Source of the DNA: Kiritimatiellia bacterium
GTDB lineage: Bacteria > Verrucomicrobiota > Kiritimatiellia > CAIVKH01
DNA length: 64,000 bases
Assembly: GCA_027493775.1 (NCBI GenBank)
Contig: JAOSKE010000003.1
Coordinates: forward strand, 682,845 to 746,844
Reading direction: 5' to 3'
In this document: in pieces, positions 44,236 to 55,559 of the stretch
Numbering within the stretch: position 1 is the first letter of the stretch
How the letters are laid out: each line of letters begins with the position of its first letter
The notes under the pieces: generated by a model
Databases searched by the model: none
What the model was told of the DNA's origin: nothing
What the model saw: only the letters and a program-made list of their open reading frames with translations
Position numbers and translations under genes: made by a program

Positions 44236-44628
44236 ATGAAAAAATTGTCCATAAAAACCACCGCACACTCACAATTTAGAGAAATCACCCGCGAGGTGCA
44301 AGCGGCGCTTGCAGAGATCGGTCTGCGCGACGGCGCAATCACAGTCTTCGTTCCACACACGACGGCAGGCGTTACCATTAATGAACACGCCGACCCAGAC
44401 GCGATGGACGATGTCATTCACGCGCTGAACAAGCTGGTTCCGTGGAGCGATCCCGCCTATCGGCACGCCGAGGGCAACTCGGCGGCGCACGTGAAGGCGA
44501 TTATGACTGGCAGCTCGGCTCGTGTGCTGGTTGAAGACGGAAATTTGCAGCTTGGCACTTGGCAGGGCATCTTTTTTTGCGAGTTCGACGGCCCGCGCAC
44601 GCGGGAGGTCTGGATTGCAGCGGGATAA
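44236..44628 (+). CDS. YjbQ-family protein (UPF0047)
   Basis: 130 residues with the family signatures: TRRE...VQAALAEIGLRDG early, then VFVPHTTAGVTINEHADPD, SAAHVKAIMTGSSARVLVEDGNLQLG and the ending ...FCEFDGPRTREVWI. The conserved His, Glu and Asp bind a metal. Reported thiamine-phosphate-synthase-like activity for E. coli YjbQ is weak, so the function is uncertain. It lies 38 bp before a TPR lipoprotein. Confidence 0.93.
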   Translation: MKKLSIKTTAHSQFREITREVQAALAEIGLRDGAITVFVPHTTAGVTINEHADPDAMDDVIHALNKLVPWSDPAYRHAEGNSAAHVKAIMTGSSARVLVEDGNLQLGTWQGIFFCEFDGPRTREVWIAAG

Positions 44629-44666
44629 CTTGTCACAACCCTTGTCCCTGACTAGCATCCCGCTCA

Positions 44667-46735
44667 ATGAGTCGCCTTGTTTTCATATTGCTCGGTTGCG
44701 CTGCAACGGGCCTGTTTCTGGCTGCGAGCTGCTCCAAGCCGCCCGGGCAGGCGGAGTACGACCGCGGGCTGTACGAACTGAAGCGGGACAATCTCGTCCG
44801 TGCACGGGCGTTGTTGGAGAAATCCATCTCGCGACGGCCCGGCAGCGACGAGAACGCACTGGCCTACAACTACCTCGGCGTCACGACATGGAAGCTGGGC
44901 CAATATCAGGCCGCCCAGGAAGCGTTTGAAGACAGCCGTCGCCTCAGCCCCGCGCTGGCGGAGCCGATTTACAACCTCGCACTCCTCTATCAGCATCAAG
45001 GCGACGATGCGCGGGCGGCGAAATTACTGGAGGAGGCGGCGCAAATTGATGAGACGAACCCGCGCCCGCTCGAATACCTTGCGCAACTGTATGTCGAACG
45101 CCGGCAGTGGCAAAATGCGCGGCGCTTGCTGTACGCGGCGTTGGATCGCAAACCAAACTCACCGCGTGCGCTCACTTCGCTCGCGCTGATTGACCTCGAA
45201 ACGAGCGGAGCCGAAAAGAGCATCGAATCACACCTGCTTGCTTTGGAGAAAAATCCGCGCTACGCACCGGCGTTGTTCAACATTGGTCTAATTTACCTCA
45301 CGCGCATCGACGATCCAGTGCGCGCAAGAGAATACTTCAAACGCTATCTCGCGCAAAAACCAGAGGGGCCAAGCGCAGATTTTGCTCGCACAACTTTGGC
45401 GCAGACGATCTCGGCCCAACCCGCGCCACGCGCGAGTACGGAAGAGAAGTCAACACCTGCGCCACAGACGGAAACCGCTTCAACCCAAACAACTCAAGCG
45501 CGCGCCGCTCAACAGACACCGGAAGAATTGGACGCCGCAACAATCCAACAAGCCACCTCGCTCGCAGAAGTCGGCAACATTAGCAGCGCGTTGAATCAGT
45601 TATTGAAGGCCGCAGACGACGCGGGAAAAGCAAAGCGCCTTCCCGCACAGGGAGCGCCTGCTTCGCGCGGCAACAAACATTGCGTTTGAAGAGGCGCAAT
45701 CCTATCTCGCGCTCGCAGATTTTTTTGATGGAGCGTCAGCAACCCGAGAACGCAATTCGCGCATACAAGCAGGCCGCGGCGCTGGAGCCACAATCGTTCG
45801 ATGCGCAATATGGCATGGCCCGCGCAGCGCTCAAAATCGGTGAACTTGACACCGCGCTCGTCGGGCTCACCACAGCCACACGCCTGAACCCGCGCAGCGT
45901 CGATGCGCAATGGGACCTCGCGCGGACATTGGATACTCGAGTTCAGTCGCCCGATCGCGCGATTGACGCCTATCGCGATTTTGAAAAGCGATTCCCCGGC
46001 GACCCGCGCACACAGTTGATTCCAAATCGAATAAAAGCGCTAACCCCCGCCGCCCGCGCCGCCGCCACGCCCAAACCAGCGCCGCAGCCAAAGCCGACTC
46101 CACCCCCACAACCGCCGCCCGAAATTGTATCGCGCCCCGCCCCCGCCCCCGCGCAAACGGTCGAGCCTCGCGTGCAGCCGAGACCACAGCCGCGCGTCGA
46201 ACCTGTGCCGAGACCACAACAAGCCAGCAAGCCACCGCCGAAGCTGAATCTGCGCAAACCAGCACGGCGCGACACCGTGGCAGCCACGACCGCATTTAAT
46301 GAAGGACGCCGACTTTTGGAGCAACGTAAATGGAATCAGGCCATCGCCGCATTCACGCGCGCGGCAGAACTTGATGATCGCTTCACCGCAGCGTTCTACA
46401 ACCTCGGCTTCACCTACTCCACCATGGGCAATCGCGAGATGGCAAAAGCCGCGTACGTCGAAACACTCGCGCTGCAACCGGACTTACACGAAGCGCGCTA
46501 CAATTTGGCCCTTCTCTATTTTCAAGACGCCGACTACAACACTGCGACGGCGCTCGCACAAGAAGTCGTTCGTTTGAAACCCGACTACGCGGTTGCGCAC
46601 TATCTGCTTGGCCAAATTTATAGCGCACGGCCCGAGACTATTTCTCAAGCCCGCGCCGCCTACTCCCGCTTCCTCGATCTCGCCCCCACCCATCCCGCCG
46701 CCGCAGTAGTCCGCCAGTGGCTGGCCACGCACTGA
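44667..46735 (+). CDS. TPR-repeat lipoprotein, two frameshifts
   Basis: A lipoprotein (signal LGCAATGLFLAASC) with at least ten tetratricopeptide repeats, such as ALAYNYLGVTTWKLGQYQAAQEAF and AAFYNLGFTYSTMGNREMAKAAY. A Pro/Gln-rich linker of about 70 residues separates the two repeat blocks. TPRs bind partner proteins. The frame breaks at about 45650 (one extra C; correction gives KRFPHRERLLRAATN) and in a T-run at 45720-45726 (one T too many; correction gives ALADFLMERQQPEN). Total about 689 residues. Likely role: scaffold at the outer or inner membrane. No partner is evident. Confidence 0.88.
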
Positions 46736-46754
46736 CCCGAACCGCGCTGTTTGC

Positions 46755-47409
46755 ATGGAAAAATTCGGCGTCATTTTCGATATAGACGGAACCATCGTGG
46801 ACAACCACGCGCATCACGAGGAGGCGTGGCTGTTATGGGGCAACCGCAACAACAAGCCGATTGATCGCGAATTCTATCGCGCCCGCCTTTACGCGCGGAC
46901 GAACGAGCAAATTTTCAACATCCTCTACAATGGGGACATTTCGCCAAAAGAAATTCTGCAATTTGCCGACGACAAGGAGGCGATTTATCGCGAAATTTAC
47001 GGGCCGGTTATGAAGCCGATGCCGGGACTTGTGGATTTGCTGCTCGAACTGCAGCGACTCAACATTCCCTGCGCCGCCGCATCAAATGCGGGTCGAATCA
47101 ATGTTGATTTTGTGATGGAACAACTGCGCTTGCGCAAATTTTTCCGCGCCATCCTCGCGAGCGAGGATGTGACACACGGAAAACCCGCGCGGGATATTTT
47201 TCTGCTTGCCGCGAAGGAGCTTGAAGTTGCCCCGACGCAATGCCGGGTGTTCAGAAGATTCATCCGCCGGGTTCGAGGCGGCGCACCGCGCGAAAATGCG
47301 GGTGTTTGCGATTACCGGCCACTCGCGCACGGCTGAACTTCCACCGTTCATAATTAAGCAATTTCGCGATTTTCGTGACGTGCGCGTTGAAGACCTAATC
47401 AACGCATAG
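46755..47409 (+). CDS. HAD-superfamily phosphatase (beta-phosphoglucomutase type), one frameshift
   Basis: About 217 residues. The nucleophile motif FDIDGTIVDNH is followed by a helical cap, then ASNAGRIN and GKPARDIFLLAAKELEV (motif III). A single extra A near 47250 breaks the frame; the corrected join CRVFEDSSAGFEAAHRAKM restores motif IV. Members of this subfamily are sugar-phosphate mutases or phosphatases; the substrate is not readable. It starts 19 bp after the TPR gene and converges with dnaE. Confidence 0.92.
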
Positions 47410-47420
47410 GGAACAGGGAG

Positions 47421-50400
47421 TCAGAAACCATTCCCATTCCCATTCCCGTTCCCGTTCCCGTTTCCGTTTCCATTCCCGTTTCCATTACGCCATCGGCTCC
47501 CTTTTTCGCGGGGGCGCAGGCACGGAGAGGGATTGATGGCGACATAGACGCTACCCTCTCCCAAGGGCTTCTCAAGCTCGCGAAGAACGCGCTCGGTCGC
47601 GGTGGTGTGGAACGTGTGCTCGGCGCTGACAAAAACCTTCTCGCCGCCCGGATATTCGATGCAGATGGAAACGGGAATCTCTCCGGGATTCGCGCGAAGA
47701 ATCTGCTTCACGGAACGAAAGACCTCGTCGGTCGCCCGCGCCTCGGGAACGCGAAGACTGATCTTCTGCGCAAAATAGCGATGCGCCTCGGACAGTGGAT
47801 AAATCTCGTTTGCGCGAATCCGGATTTGGTCGCCTTCGCGCGAAAGATCGCCACACACGAGGACCGGTGCCTCCTCGGCAATATGGACTGCGTATTGTTC
47901 GGAACGGCCTGGGGAATACCACAACCTCAAGCGTGCCTTCCAGCGTTTCCAAGCGGAAAACGCACATGGCCTTTTGTTCTTTTTTAGTAAAGCGTTTGGT
48001 GAAGTTAACAACCAGCCCCGCGATGCGGGTCTGCGTTTGATCGGGCTGTTCACGCAACTCGGGCAATGAGTGCAGGCTGTAGCGCGCGATTTCAAGACGA
48101 CGCGCAGCGAGCGGGTGGCCGGAAATATAGAACCCCAACAACTCTTTCTCGCCCGCAAGATTTTGGCTCTGCGGCCACGGCTCCGCTGCGGGCAGTTCGT
48201 CATCGCCTCCCGAAGCGCCGGGTGTTTCAAGCTGGGCGAACAATGAAATCTGGCCAGCCTTCCGATCCCGTTGCTCGGACGCAGCGCGACCCATCGCAAT
48301 TTCGATTCCTCCAAACAGGCGGCCGCGGGACATTCCTGTAAAATCAAACGCGCCGCTGCGGACGAGGCTTTCAATCGTTTTCCGGTTCACCTGCTGTCCG
48401 TCAATACGCGCACAGAAATCAAACAATCCTTTGAATGGACCGTTTTTTTCGCGCTCCGCGACAATCGCCTCCACGGCGCCGAGTCCGACGTTCTTGATCC
48501 CCGCAAGTCCAAATCGAATCGCGCGCCGCTTCTCCTCGCTAAGCGGCAACGCTGTGAAGCGTACGCCGCTTTCGTTCACGCTCGGCGGCAAGATCGCAAT
48601 GTCCATGGCTTGGCATTCAAAGAGCAGCGCCCCGATCCGCTCATTGTCGCTGATCTCAATGGACAAGTTCGCGGCCATGAATTCGACCGGGTAGTGAACC
48701 TTCAACCAGGCGGTCTGCCAGCTCACCACGGCATACGCGGCGCTGTGTGACTTATTGAAGCCGTATCCCGCGAATTTGTCTATGATATCGAAAATCTGCT
48801 CCGCTTTGTTGTGCGGAATGCGACTGTGCGTGGCGCAGCCTTCAACAAACTTCACGCGCTGCGCCGCCATTTCGTCTTTGTTCTTTTTCCCCATCGCGCG
48901 GCGAAGAATATCGCCCTGCCCCAGCGTGAAGCCCGCGAGCACATTGGCGGCCTGCTGCACCTGTTCCTGATAAACCATGATCCCGTAGGTTTCCTTCAGC
49001 ACCGGTTCCAGCTTCGGGTGGGGATATTCGATGGTCGCCTGACCGTTCTTGCGCTTGCCGAAGTCGTCCATGAACTGCATGGGGCCGGGACGGAAAAGCG
49101 CGATGAGCGCGATCAAATCTTCAAATCGGCCCACGCCGATTTTGCGCAACATCTCGCGCATTCCCTTTGATTCAACCTGAAACACCGCGACGGTGTCGCC
49201 CCGGCTCAGTAGATCCAGCACGTCCTTGTCATCCATCGGCAACCGATCAAGGTCTAGGGTCACGTCGTGGTTCTTTTTCACCGCGTCGGCGGCTTCCTGT
49301 ACGATGGTCAGGGTCTTGAGCCCAAGAAAGTCCATCTTCAAAAGACCGACCTTCTCCAGCGGCTTCATTTCGAATTGCGTACACGGCTCGCCGGACTTGT
49401 CGCGGGCGAGCGGCAAAATTTCGATCAACGGCTTCTCGCCGATGACCACGCCAGCGGCATGAATGCCGGGATTGCGCGGAAGACCTTCCAGCACAGCCGC
49501 ATACTTCATGATCCGTTGCGCATTCGGTTCACTGCTGCAGGCGCGTCGAAATTCCGGATTCTCTTGGCGCGCCAGCTCCAGGGTCATGCCCGGCGTTTCC
49601 GGAACCATTTTCGCGAGCCGATCCGCATCGCTCAGCGGCATCTCCAACACACGCGCAAGATCGCGGATCACGGTCTTCGGCCCGAGCGTGCCGAACGTGA
49701 TAATCTGCGCGACATTCTCCGCGCCGTACTTGCGCTTCACATAATCAATCACTTCTCCGCGCCGCCACTGGCAAAAATCAATATCGAAATCCGGCGGCGA
49801 CACGCGATCCGGATTTAGGAAGCGCTCGAAAATCAGATTGTAGCGCAGCGGATCAATACCGGTGATGCCAAGGCAATATGCGACGACACTTCCCGCTCCC
49901 GAGCCGCGCCCCGGCCCGACCGGGATCCGATTCTCGTGCGCGTAGTTGATGAAGTCCCAAACGACGAGGAAATAGTTGATGAACCCGGTCTTCTCAATGA
50001 TCCCCATCTCATAAAAGAAGCGATTGATGATCTCCGCCTCGTCCTGGCTCTTCGGATGATCCACATCCGCAATGCCATAGCGCCGCAACAGGCCCTGTTT
50101 GCCGATTTCGATCAGGTATTCCTTCTGCGAATAACCCTGCGGCACCGTGTAGGTCGGAAAATGAAGACCGCGATTGAGGCCCAGATCAATCCGGCAGCGT
50201 CCGGCGATATCCACCGTGTTCGCCAGCGCCTCCGGATAATCGCGGAACAGTTCGAACATCTCCGCGCCGGTCTTCATATAGAACTGCGTGGAGCCGTATC
50301 GCATCCGCTTCGGGTCACTCATCGTCGTGCTCGTCTGCATGCAGAGCATCACCTCGTGCGCCTCGGCATGGCCCGGCTCCAGATAGTGAACATCGTTTGT

Positions 50401-51024
50401 CACGATCAGCGGCAGCGATAGTTTTTTGGCAATTTCGAGCAGGCCGCGGTTCGCGATCCGCTGCTCTTCCAGCCCGTGGTTTTGCAGCTCGATGAAATAA
50501 TTGCCCTTCCCAAAAATTTCGCTGTACTGCCCTGCCAGCGCCATCGCGCCATCCATATCTCCGCGCAAGATGCGGGTTGGAATCTGGCCATTCAGACAGG
50601 ACGACGATGCGATAAGCCCCTTGCTGTGCTGCGACAGAACCTCCAGATCAATGCGCGGTTTGTAATAGAAGCCCTGCAGATGCGCCATGGAGACGAGGCG
50701 CGTCAGATTCGCGTAGCCCTCGTCCGTCTCGCAGAGCAGCAACTGGTGATTCGCCTGCGACCCGGTTTCCTCCTCGCGCCTCCGCTCGAACATTGAGCCG
50801 TGCGCCATATAGGCTTCGCACCCGATGATCGGCTTGATCCCGGCCGCCTTCGCCTTCGTGAAGAAGTCCACCGCTCCATACATCACCCCGTGGTCGGTGA
50901 TCGCCAGCGCATCCATCCCCAGCCGCTTCGCATTTTCCACAGCCTTTGAAATTTGGCAGCAACCATCCAGCAGGCTGTATTCGGTGTGAAAGTGGAGATG
51001 AACAAATGGAACGTTCTGGGCCAT
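47421..51024 (-). CDS. dnaE: DNA polymerase III alpha subunit, one frameshift, Asn-Gly tail
   Basis: Catalytic subunit of the replicative polymerase. The PHP domain (VHLHFHTEYSLLDGCC) is followed by the palm with GRGSGAGSVVAYCLGIT and the catalytic PPDFDIDF. Then come fingers, a helix-hairpin-helix region (FNKSHSAAYAVVSW) and the OB fold. GGGG at 47911-47914 seems one G too long; correction gives VVVFPGRSEQYAVHIAEE. The corrected protein has about 1200 residues. After the usual ending GEGSVYVAIN it runs on into about ten Asn-Gly dipeptides encoded by a hexanucleotide repeat (47427-47490), ending NGF. The tail is unusual for DnaE. Confidence 0.96.
47427..47490 (-). repeat. Hexanucleotide microsatellite at the 3' end of dnaE
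   Basis: Tandem GGGAAC/GGAAAC/GGGAAT units on the minus strand encode about ten Asn-Gly pairs just before the stop. Unit changes are synonymous, so the peptide stays uniform while the DNA varies. Length change by slippage in steps of six keeps the frame. Confidence 0.85.
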
Positions 51025-51140
51025 CCCTTCCGTTATAGGTCAACACGACATGCCGGGCAAGACCCCGCGAAAAAACGCCGGATTTCCCAACAAAACCCGC
51101 GCCCCGCGCCCCGCCCCCCTGCGGCGCCCCGCGCCATGCC

Positions 51141-52050
51141 CTATGCGCGCGATCTCTGGTTCCTATACTCGCGCGCGAGTTTGAGGAAGGCCTTGAGATA
51201 ATCAATCTCCAGATCGCCCTCACGAACGCCGAGAAAAAATTTGCTTCCGAACACCGCGACGGCCGAGACGGATCGGGACTACAGGATATTTGCTTGCGTA
51301 TTCCTCAACCAGCCAGCGCGGTAGCGCCGCCACGCCGCGACCGCAAGCAACCAACTGAAACATCATGTCGGTCGTCTCTACCACTTTCTGACGGCGGACA
51401 GCCATTCGCGCGGGATTGAGAAAGTGAGTGTAAATGTCGAGGCGCTCCTGTGGCACGGGATAGGTGAAGAGGGTTGCGTCCCCCAGTTGGCGAGGAATTA
51501 CCCATTTTTCATTGCGAAGCGGATGGTCGGCGCTCACAACCAATACCTGCTCGTAATCAAAGACGGGGGTGAAGTGCAGTCCCTTTCTCAGCAGTGGATC
51601 GGGAGTCACAAGCAAATCAATTTTGTGCGCAAAGAGCGCGCCGATTCCACCGAACTGAAATTCCTGTTTGACGCGAAAATCAACCGACGGCCATTCGCGC
51701 AAATAAGGCGCGGTGATCTTTTGCAGCCACTGATAGCAAGGATGACATTCCATCCCAATCCGCAACGTCCCCCGCTCCCCGCGTGCGAACTGGCCCAACT
51801 GCTCCTCCGCGTGAACAAGTTGCGGCAACAGCCGATTTGCCGTCGCCAACAAATGTTCACCAGCCTGAGTGAGGACGAGATTGCGCCCCTCGCGCAGCCA
51901 GATTTTTATGCTCAGGCGATCTTCCAACTTCCGCATACTATGACTCAGTGCGGATTGTGTCAGATTCAACGACTTGGCCGCCGCAGTCATCGTCCCGTGC
52001 TGATCAACCGCGCGGACGGTATCTAGGTGTATGCGTTCCAGAAAATTCAT
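51141..52050 (-). CDS. metR: MetR-like LysR regulator, one frameshift
   Basis: LysR-type activator of methionine synthesis genes, with homocysteine as usual co-effector. The N-terminal helix-turn-helix (HLDTVRAVDQHGTMTAAAKSLNLTQSALSHSMRKLE, seen as TAAAKSLNLTQSALSH) is followed by an effector domain (GMECHPCYQWLQ). A frame break near 51270 (one extra base) truncates the plain frame; the downstream frame restores SAVAVFGSKFFLGVREGDLE, the typical MetR ending. About 303 residues. It is divergent from metE, the classic metR-metE arrangement. Confidence 0.93.
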
Positions 52051-52060
52051 GATGCAACCT

Positions 52061-52075
52061 ATGACTATCACTCAT
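52061..52075. promoter_or_regulatory. Candidate MetR operator
   Basis: ATGA-N7-TCAT in the 82-bp divergent region between metR and metE. The arrangement fits the LysR-type T-N11-A pattern, and nearby TGAA...TTCA halves (52083-52105) could be further MetR half-sites. Assignment is by position and pattern only. Confidence 0.45.
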
Positions 52076-52132
52076 TGAATAATGAAATAATACCATTTTT
52101 ATTCATAGATCAAGAAGATTAGCTTGATGGGC

Positions 52133-54505
52133 ATGAAAACGACACAGCAGCGGGCGATCATCAAAACTCACAATCTCGGCTATCCGCGCATCGGCGAGCA
52201 GCGCGAACTGAAAAAAGCCACGGAAGCGTATTGGAAGGGAAAGCTCTCGCTCGACGAGCTTCTCGCCACGGGTAAAACCCTGCGCGAGCTCAACTGGAAA
52301 AAGCAACAGGCGGCAGGGATTGATCTCATCCCAGTCAATGACTTTTCTTTCTACGATCAAATGCTCGATATGGTTTGCCTGCTCGGCAATGTCCCACCTC
52401 GTTTTCAGTGGAAGGGCGGCAAAACCGACCTGAACACCGCCTTCACTATCGCCCGTGGGACGCAAGGCGGCGCTTCATCCACGGAGCACACGCATGATGC
52501 GCACTGCGACGGCTGCGAAAAAAGCGTGTCCACCTACGCCGGCGAAATGACGAAGTGGCTGGACACGAACTATCACTACATCGTTCCAGAGTTCCGCAAG
52601 GACACAACATTTGCCCTCGGCGACACGAAGGTCTTCGACGAACTCGCGGAGGCGCAGGCCCTCGGAATCAACGCCAAACCGGTGCTGATCGGGCCCGTCA
52701 CTTATTTGAGTTTCGGCAAGGTACAAGATCCGGAGAACCCCGACGTTGATCCATTCGGCCTGCTCGACAAGCTGCTCAATGTGTATGAAGCGATCATCGG
52801 CAAGCTGACAGCCGCTGGCGCAGCGTGGATTCAGCTCGATGAACCCGTCCTCTCGCTCGACCTCACGGACAAACAGCGCACAGCGTTAAAACTTCCTACG
52901 ACCGCCTCGCCAAGATTAAGGGTTCGGCGCAGTTGCTCGTCGCAACCTATTTCGGCGGTGTTCGCGACAATTTAAATAACGTTCTCGCGCTCCCAGTCGA
53001 AGCCCTGCACTTCGACTTCGTGCGAGGAGCAGAGGATATTGACGCGATACTGGAGAGTTTCCCTAGCGACAAAATTCTATCCGCAGGGATTGTCGAGGGT
53101 CGCAACATCTGGAAGAACAACTATGACGACTCTTTGGCGATTCTTGAAAAAGCAAAGGCGGTGGTCGGTGCAGATCGACTCTGGGTTGCGCCAAGTTGCT
53201 CGCTGATTCACGCACCGGTGACACTGAAGAACGAACCCCAGCTCGACGCCGAATTAAAGAGTTGGCTCGCGTTCGCCGAGGAAAAACTTGCCGAGGTGGT
53301 GGGACCTGCGCCAGCTTCTCGACGGCACAGGCGGCAAGGAGGCGCTCGCGGCAAATCAAGCGGCCGCTGCGTCACGAAACGCCAGCAAGCGAATTCATAG
53401 CGAAGCCGTACAGACTCGTCTCGCCGGGGTGAAAGAGAGCGACTTCAACCGTGCGTCTCCCTTCAAGACGCGGCAGGAAAAGCAGACCGCCAAGCTCCAT
53501 CTTCCCGAATTCCCTACCACCACAATCGGATCATTTCCGCAGACCGCAGAAATTCGTGCGGCGCGCGCAAATTGGCGCAGGGGCCGGTTGAGCGACGCGG
53601 ACTATGACGCCTTCTTAAAGGAGGAGACAAAAAAGTGCGTCGAGTGGCAGGACGAAATCGGAATCGACCTCCCCGTCCACGGCGAGTTCGAGCGCAACGA
53701 CATGGTGGAATACTTTGGCGAGCTGCTCGATGGCTTTGCCTTCACCCGCAACGCGTGGGTACAGAGCTATGGCAGTCGCTATGTGAAGCCGCCGATCATC
53801 TTTGGCGACGTGAGCCGCCCGAAACCGATGACGGTGTACTGGTCGCAGTACGCACAGTCGCTAACGAAGCGTCCGATGAAAGGAATGCTCACCGGCCCCG
53901 TCACAATTTTGCAGTGGAGTTTCGTGCGCGACGACCAGCCGCGTTCCGCCACCACGCATCAGATCGCCCTCGCGATTCGCGATGAAGTGTTGGATTTGGA
54001 GAAGGCCGGGATCGCTGCCATTCAGATTGATGAACCTGCGATTCGCGAAGGATTACCGCTGCGACGAAGCGACTGGGAAAGCTATCTCGACTGGGCCGTG
54101 AAGGCCTTCCGGCTCAGCTCCAGTGGAGTGAAGGATGACACCCAAATCCACACCCACATGTGCTACTCCGAGTTCAACGATATCATCCAGGCCATCGCCG
54201 CGATGGACGCCGACGTGATTACGATTGAGACCAGCCGTTCCAATATGGAACTTCTCGACGCCTTTGTCGGCTTCAAGTACCCCAACGAGATCGGCCCCGG
54301 TGTCTATGACATCCACTCTCCCCGTGTTCCGAGCGAGGAGGAGATAGTCACGCTCATGACCAAGGCAGAATCTTTCCTCCCCCGCCGCAACCTCTGGGTC
54401 AATCCCGACTGCGGCCTCAAGACCCGCGGCTGGGAGGAAGTAAAGCCCAGCCTCATCCACCTCGTCGCCGCAGCCCGCAAATTGCGCGCAGAGAAATCGG
54501 CATAA
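52133..54505 (+). CDS. metE: Cobalamin-independent methionine synthase, two frameshifts
   Basis: Transfers a methyl group from methyltetrahydrofolate-triglutamate to homocysteine. The N-terminal domain begins [19 protein letters not shown]. The C-terminal barrel has the zinc ligands in [10 protein letters not shown] (His, Cys) and [11 protein letters not shown] (Cys). Two indels interrupt it. An A-run near 52891 is one base short; correction gives [16 protein letters not shown]. An extra G near 53300 precedes [16 protein letters not shown]. About 790 residues when repaired. It is divergent from metR, and presence of metE implies that B12 is not required for methionine. Confidence 0.96.
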
Positions 54506-54672
54506 ACCATCGAGCTTTATCGAGTATATGCGGCTACAGCGACTCGATCTCGTAATGCGCAATGCAAAAGTCACGATGAGAACAGAGCCCAAAGCCCCCC
54601 CCACCGCGTTTGCATTTGCCGAAATATTTGCTATGCTTTCCCCATGTCCATTCACAATAGGAGTCCTTGGTA

Positions 54673-55026
54673 ATGAGCAAATTGGTCCTTCTTTTGGCCG
54701 GAGCAGTTTTTGGCTTCGCGCTTTTTAGTGCAAACCCGGTTTTCGCGCACGATGGCGAACATCACAGCGACGCGGCGACAGAGGCGGTTTCTGACGCGGC
54801 AGATGAAGCGGCGATTGCGGCCTATCCGCTGACGGATTGCGTGGTCTCCGGTGAGTCACTGGATGACGACGACATGGGCGGCCCGGTCAACTACATTTAC
54901 AAGAGCGATGGTCAGCCTGATCGCCTCGTGCGCCTCTGCTGCAAGCGCTGCGTGAAGAAATTCAACGCAGACCCGCAGAAGTATCTCTCGATGATTGACG
55001 AGGCGGCCGCAGAAAAAGCGAAGTAA
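54673..55026 (+). CDS. Exported small protein with C-terminal Cys-Cys-x2-Cys motif
   Basis: 117 residues from MSKLVLLLAGAVFGFALF, with AGGAG about 10 bases upstream. A signal peptide (cleavage after VFAHD) precedes a His/Asp/Glu-rich linker (HDGEHHSDAATEAV). The core TDCVVSGESLDDDDMGGPVNYIYK and RLCCKRCVKKFNADPQKYL resembles the heavy-metal-binding YHS-type fold found in periplasmic proteins. Likely metal binding. It lies 36 bp before a DUF2231 membrane protein; the pair may be co-transcribed. Confidence 0.8.
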   Translation: MSKLVLLLAGAVFGFALFSANPVFAHDGEHHSDAATEAVSDAADEAAIAAYPLTDCVVSGESLDDDDMGGPVNYIYKSDGQPDRLVRLCCKRCVKKFNADPQKYLSMIDEAAAEKAK

Positions 55027-55062
55027 GCCAACGTCTGACCAGCGTACGGAAAATAGAATCAA

Positions 55063-55509
55063 ATGGGCACAGTGATCGAACTCACGGGTCGGCTGCACCC
55101 TTTGGTGGTTCATTTCCCGATCGCTTTCCTCCTCGGCGCAGCCGCGCTTGAATTGGCGCGGCTGCGCGAGCGATGGAAGAATCTGGATGCGACCATCCGG
55201 ATTCTTCTCTGGTTCGGCGGCATCGCTGCACTCGTTGCAGGTGGCACCGGCCTGATCTTTATGAACGATTTTGCCCCCGCGCCATCCGAGCGCTGGATGC
55301 TCCCTTGGCACCGCGGCCTTGCCATCGCTGGCGCAATCATTGCGGTACTCGCCGCTATCGTGAGCAAGCATGTGGGACACACCGATTCTCGCGCCAGCCT
55401 GCATTTCCGTCGTTTCCTCACCTGGTCCTCCGCCACCCTCATCGCCATATCCGCCCACTTCGGCGCACTCATGGTCTGGGGCGCAGACTACTACACCGCG
55501 CACTACTAA
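55063..55509 (+). CDS. DUF2231-family membrane protein
   Basis: 148 residues with four hydrophobic segments (LVVHFPIAFLLGAAALEL, ILLWFGGIAALVAGGTGLIF, GLAIAGAIIAVLAAIV, LIAISAHFGALMVWG). The LHPLVVHFPIA opening with its conserved His is the family mark. It is often found next to metal- or cytochrome-linked exported proteins. The function is unknown. It follows the exported Cys-rich protein by 36 bp. Confidence 0.88.
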   Translation: MGTVIELTGRLHPLVVHFPIAFLLGAAALELARLRERWKNLDATIRILLWFGGIAALVAGGTGLIFMNDFAPAPSERWMLPWHRGLAIAGAIIAVLAAIVSKHVGHTDSRASLHFRRFLTWSSATLIAISAHFGALMVWGADYYTAHY

Positions 55510-55559
55510 ACGGGAAGACAGCGCTTGCTTCACTGGCTCGCTTTGCCCACTCTGTTTGG

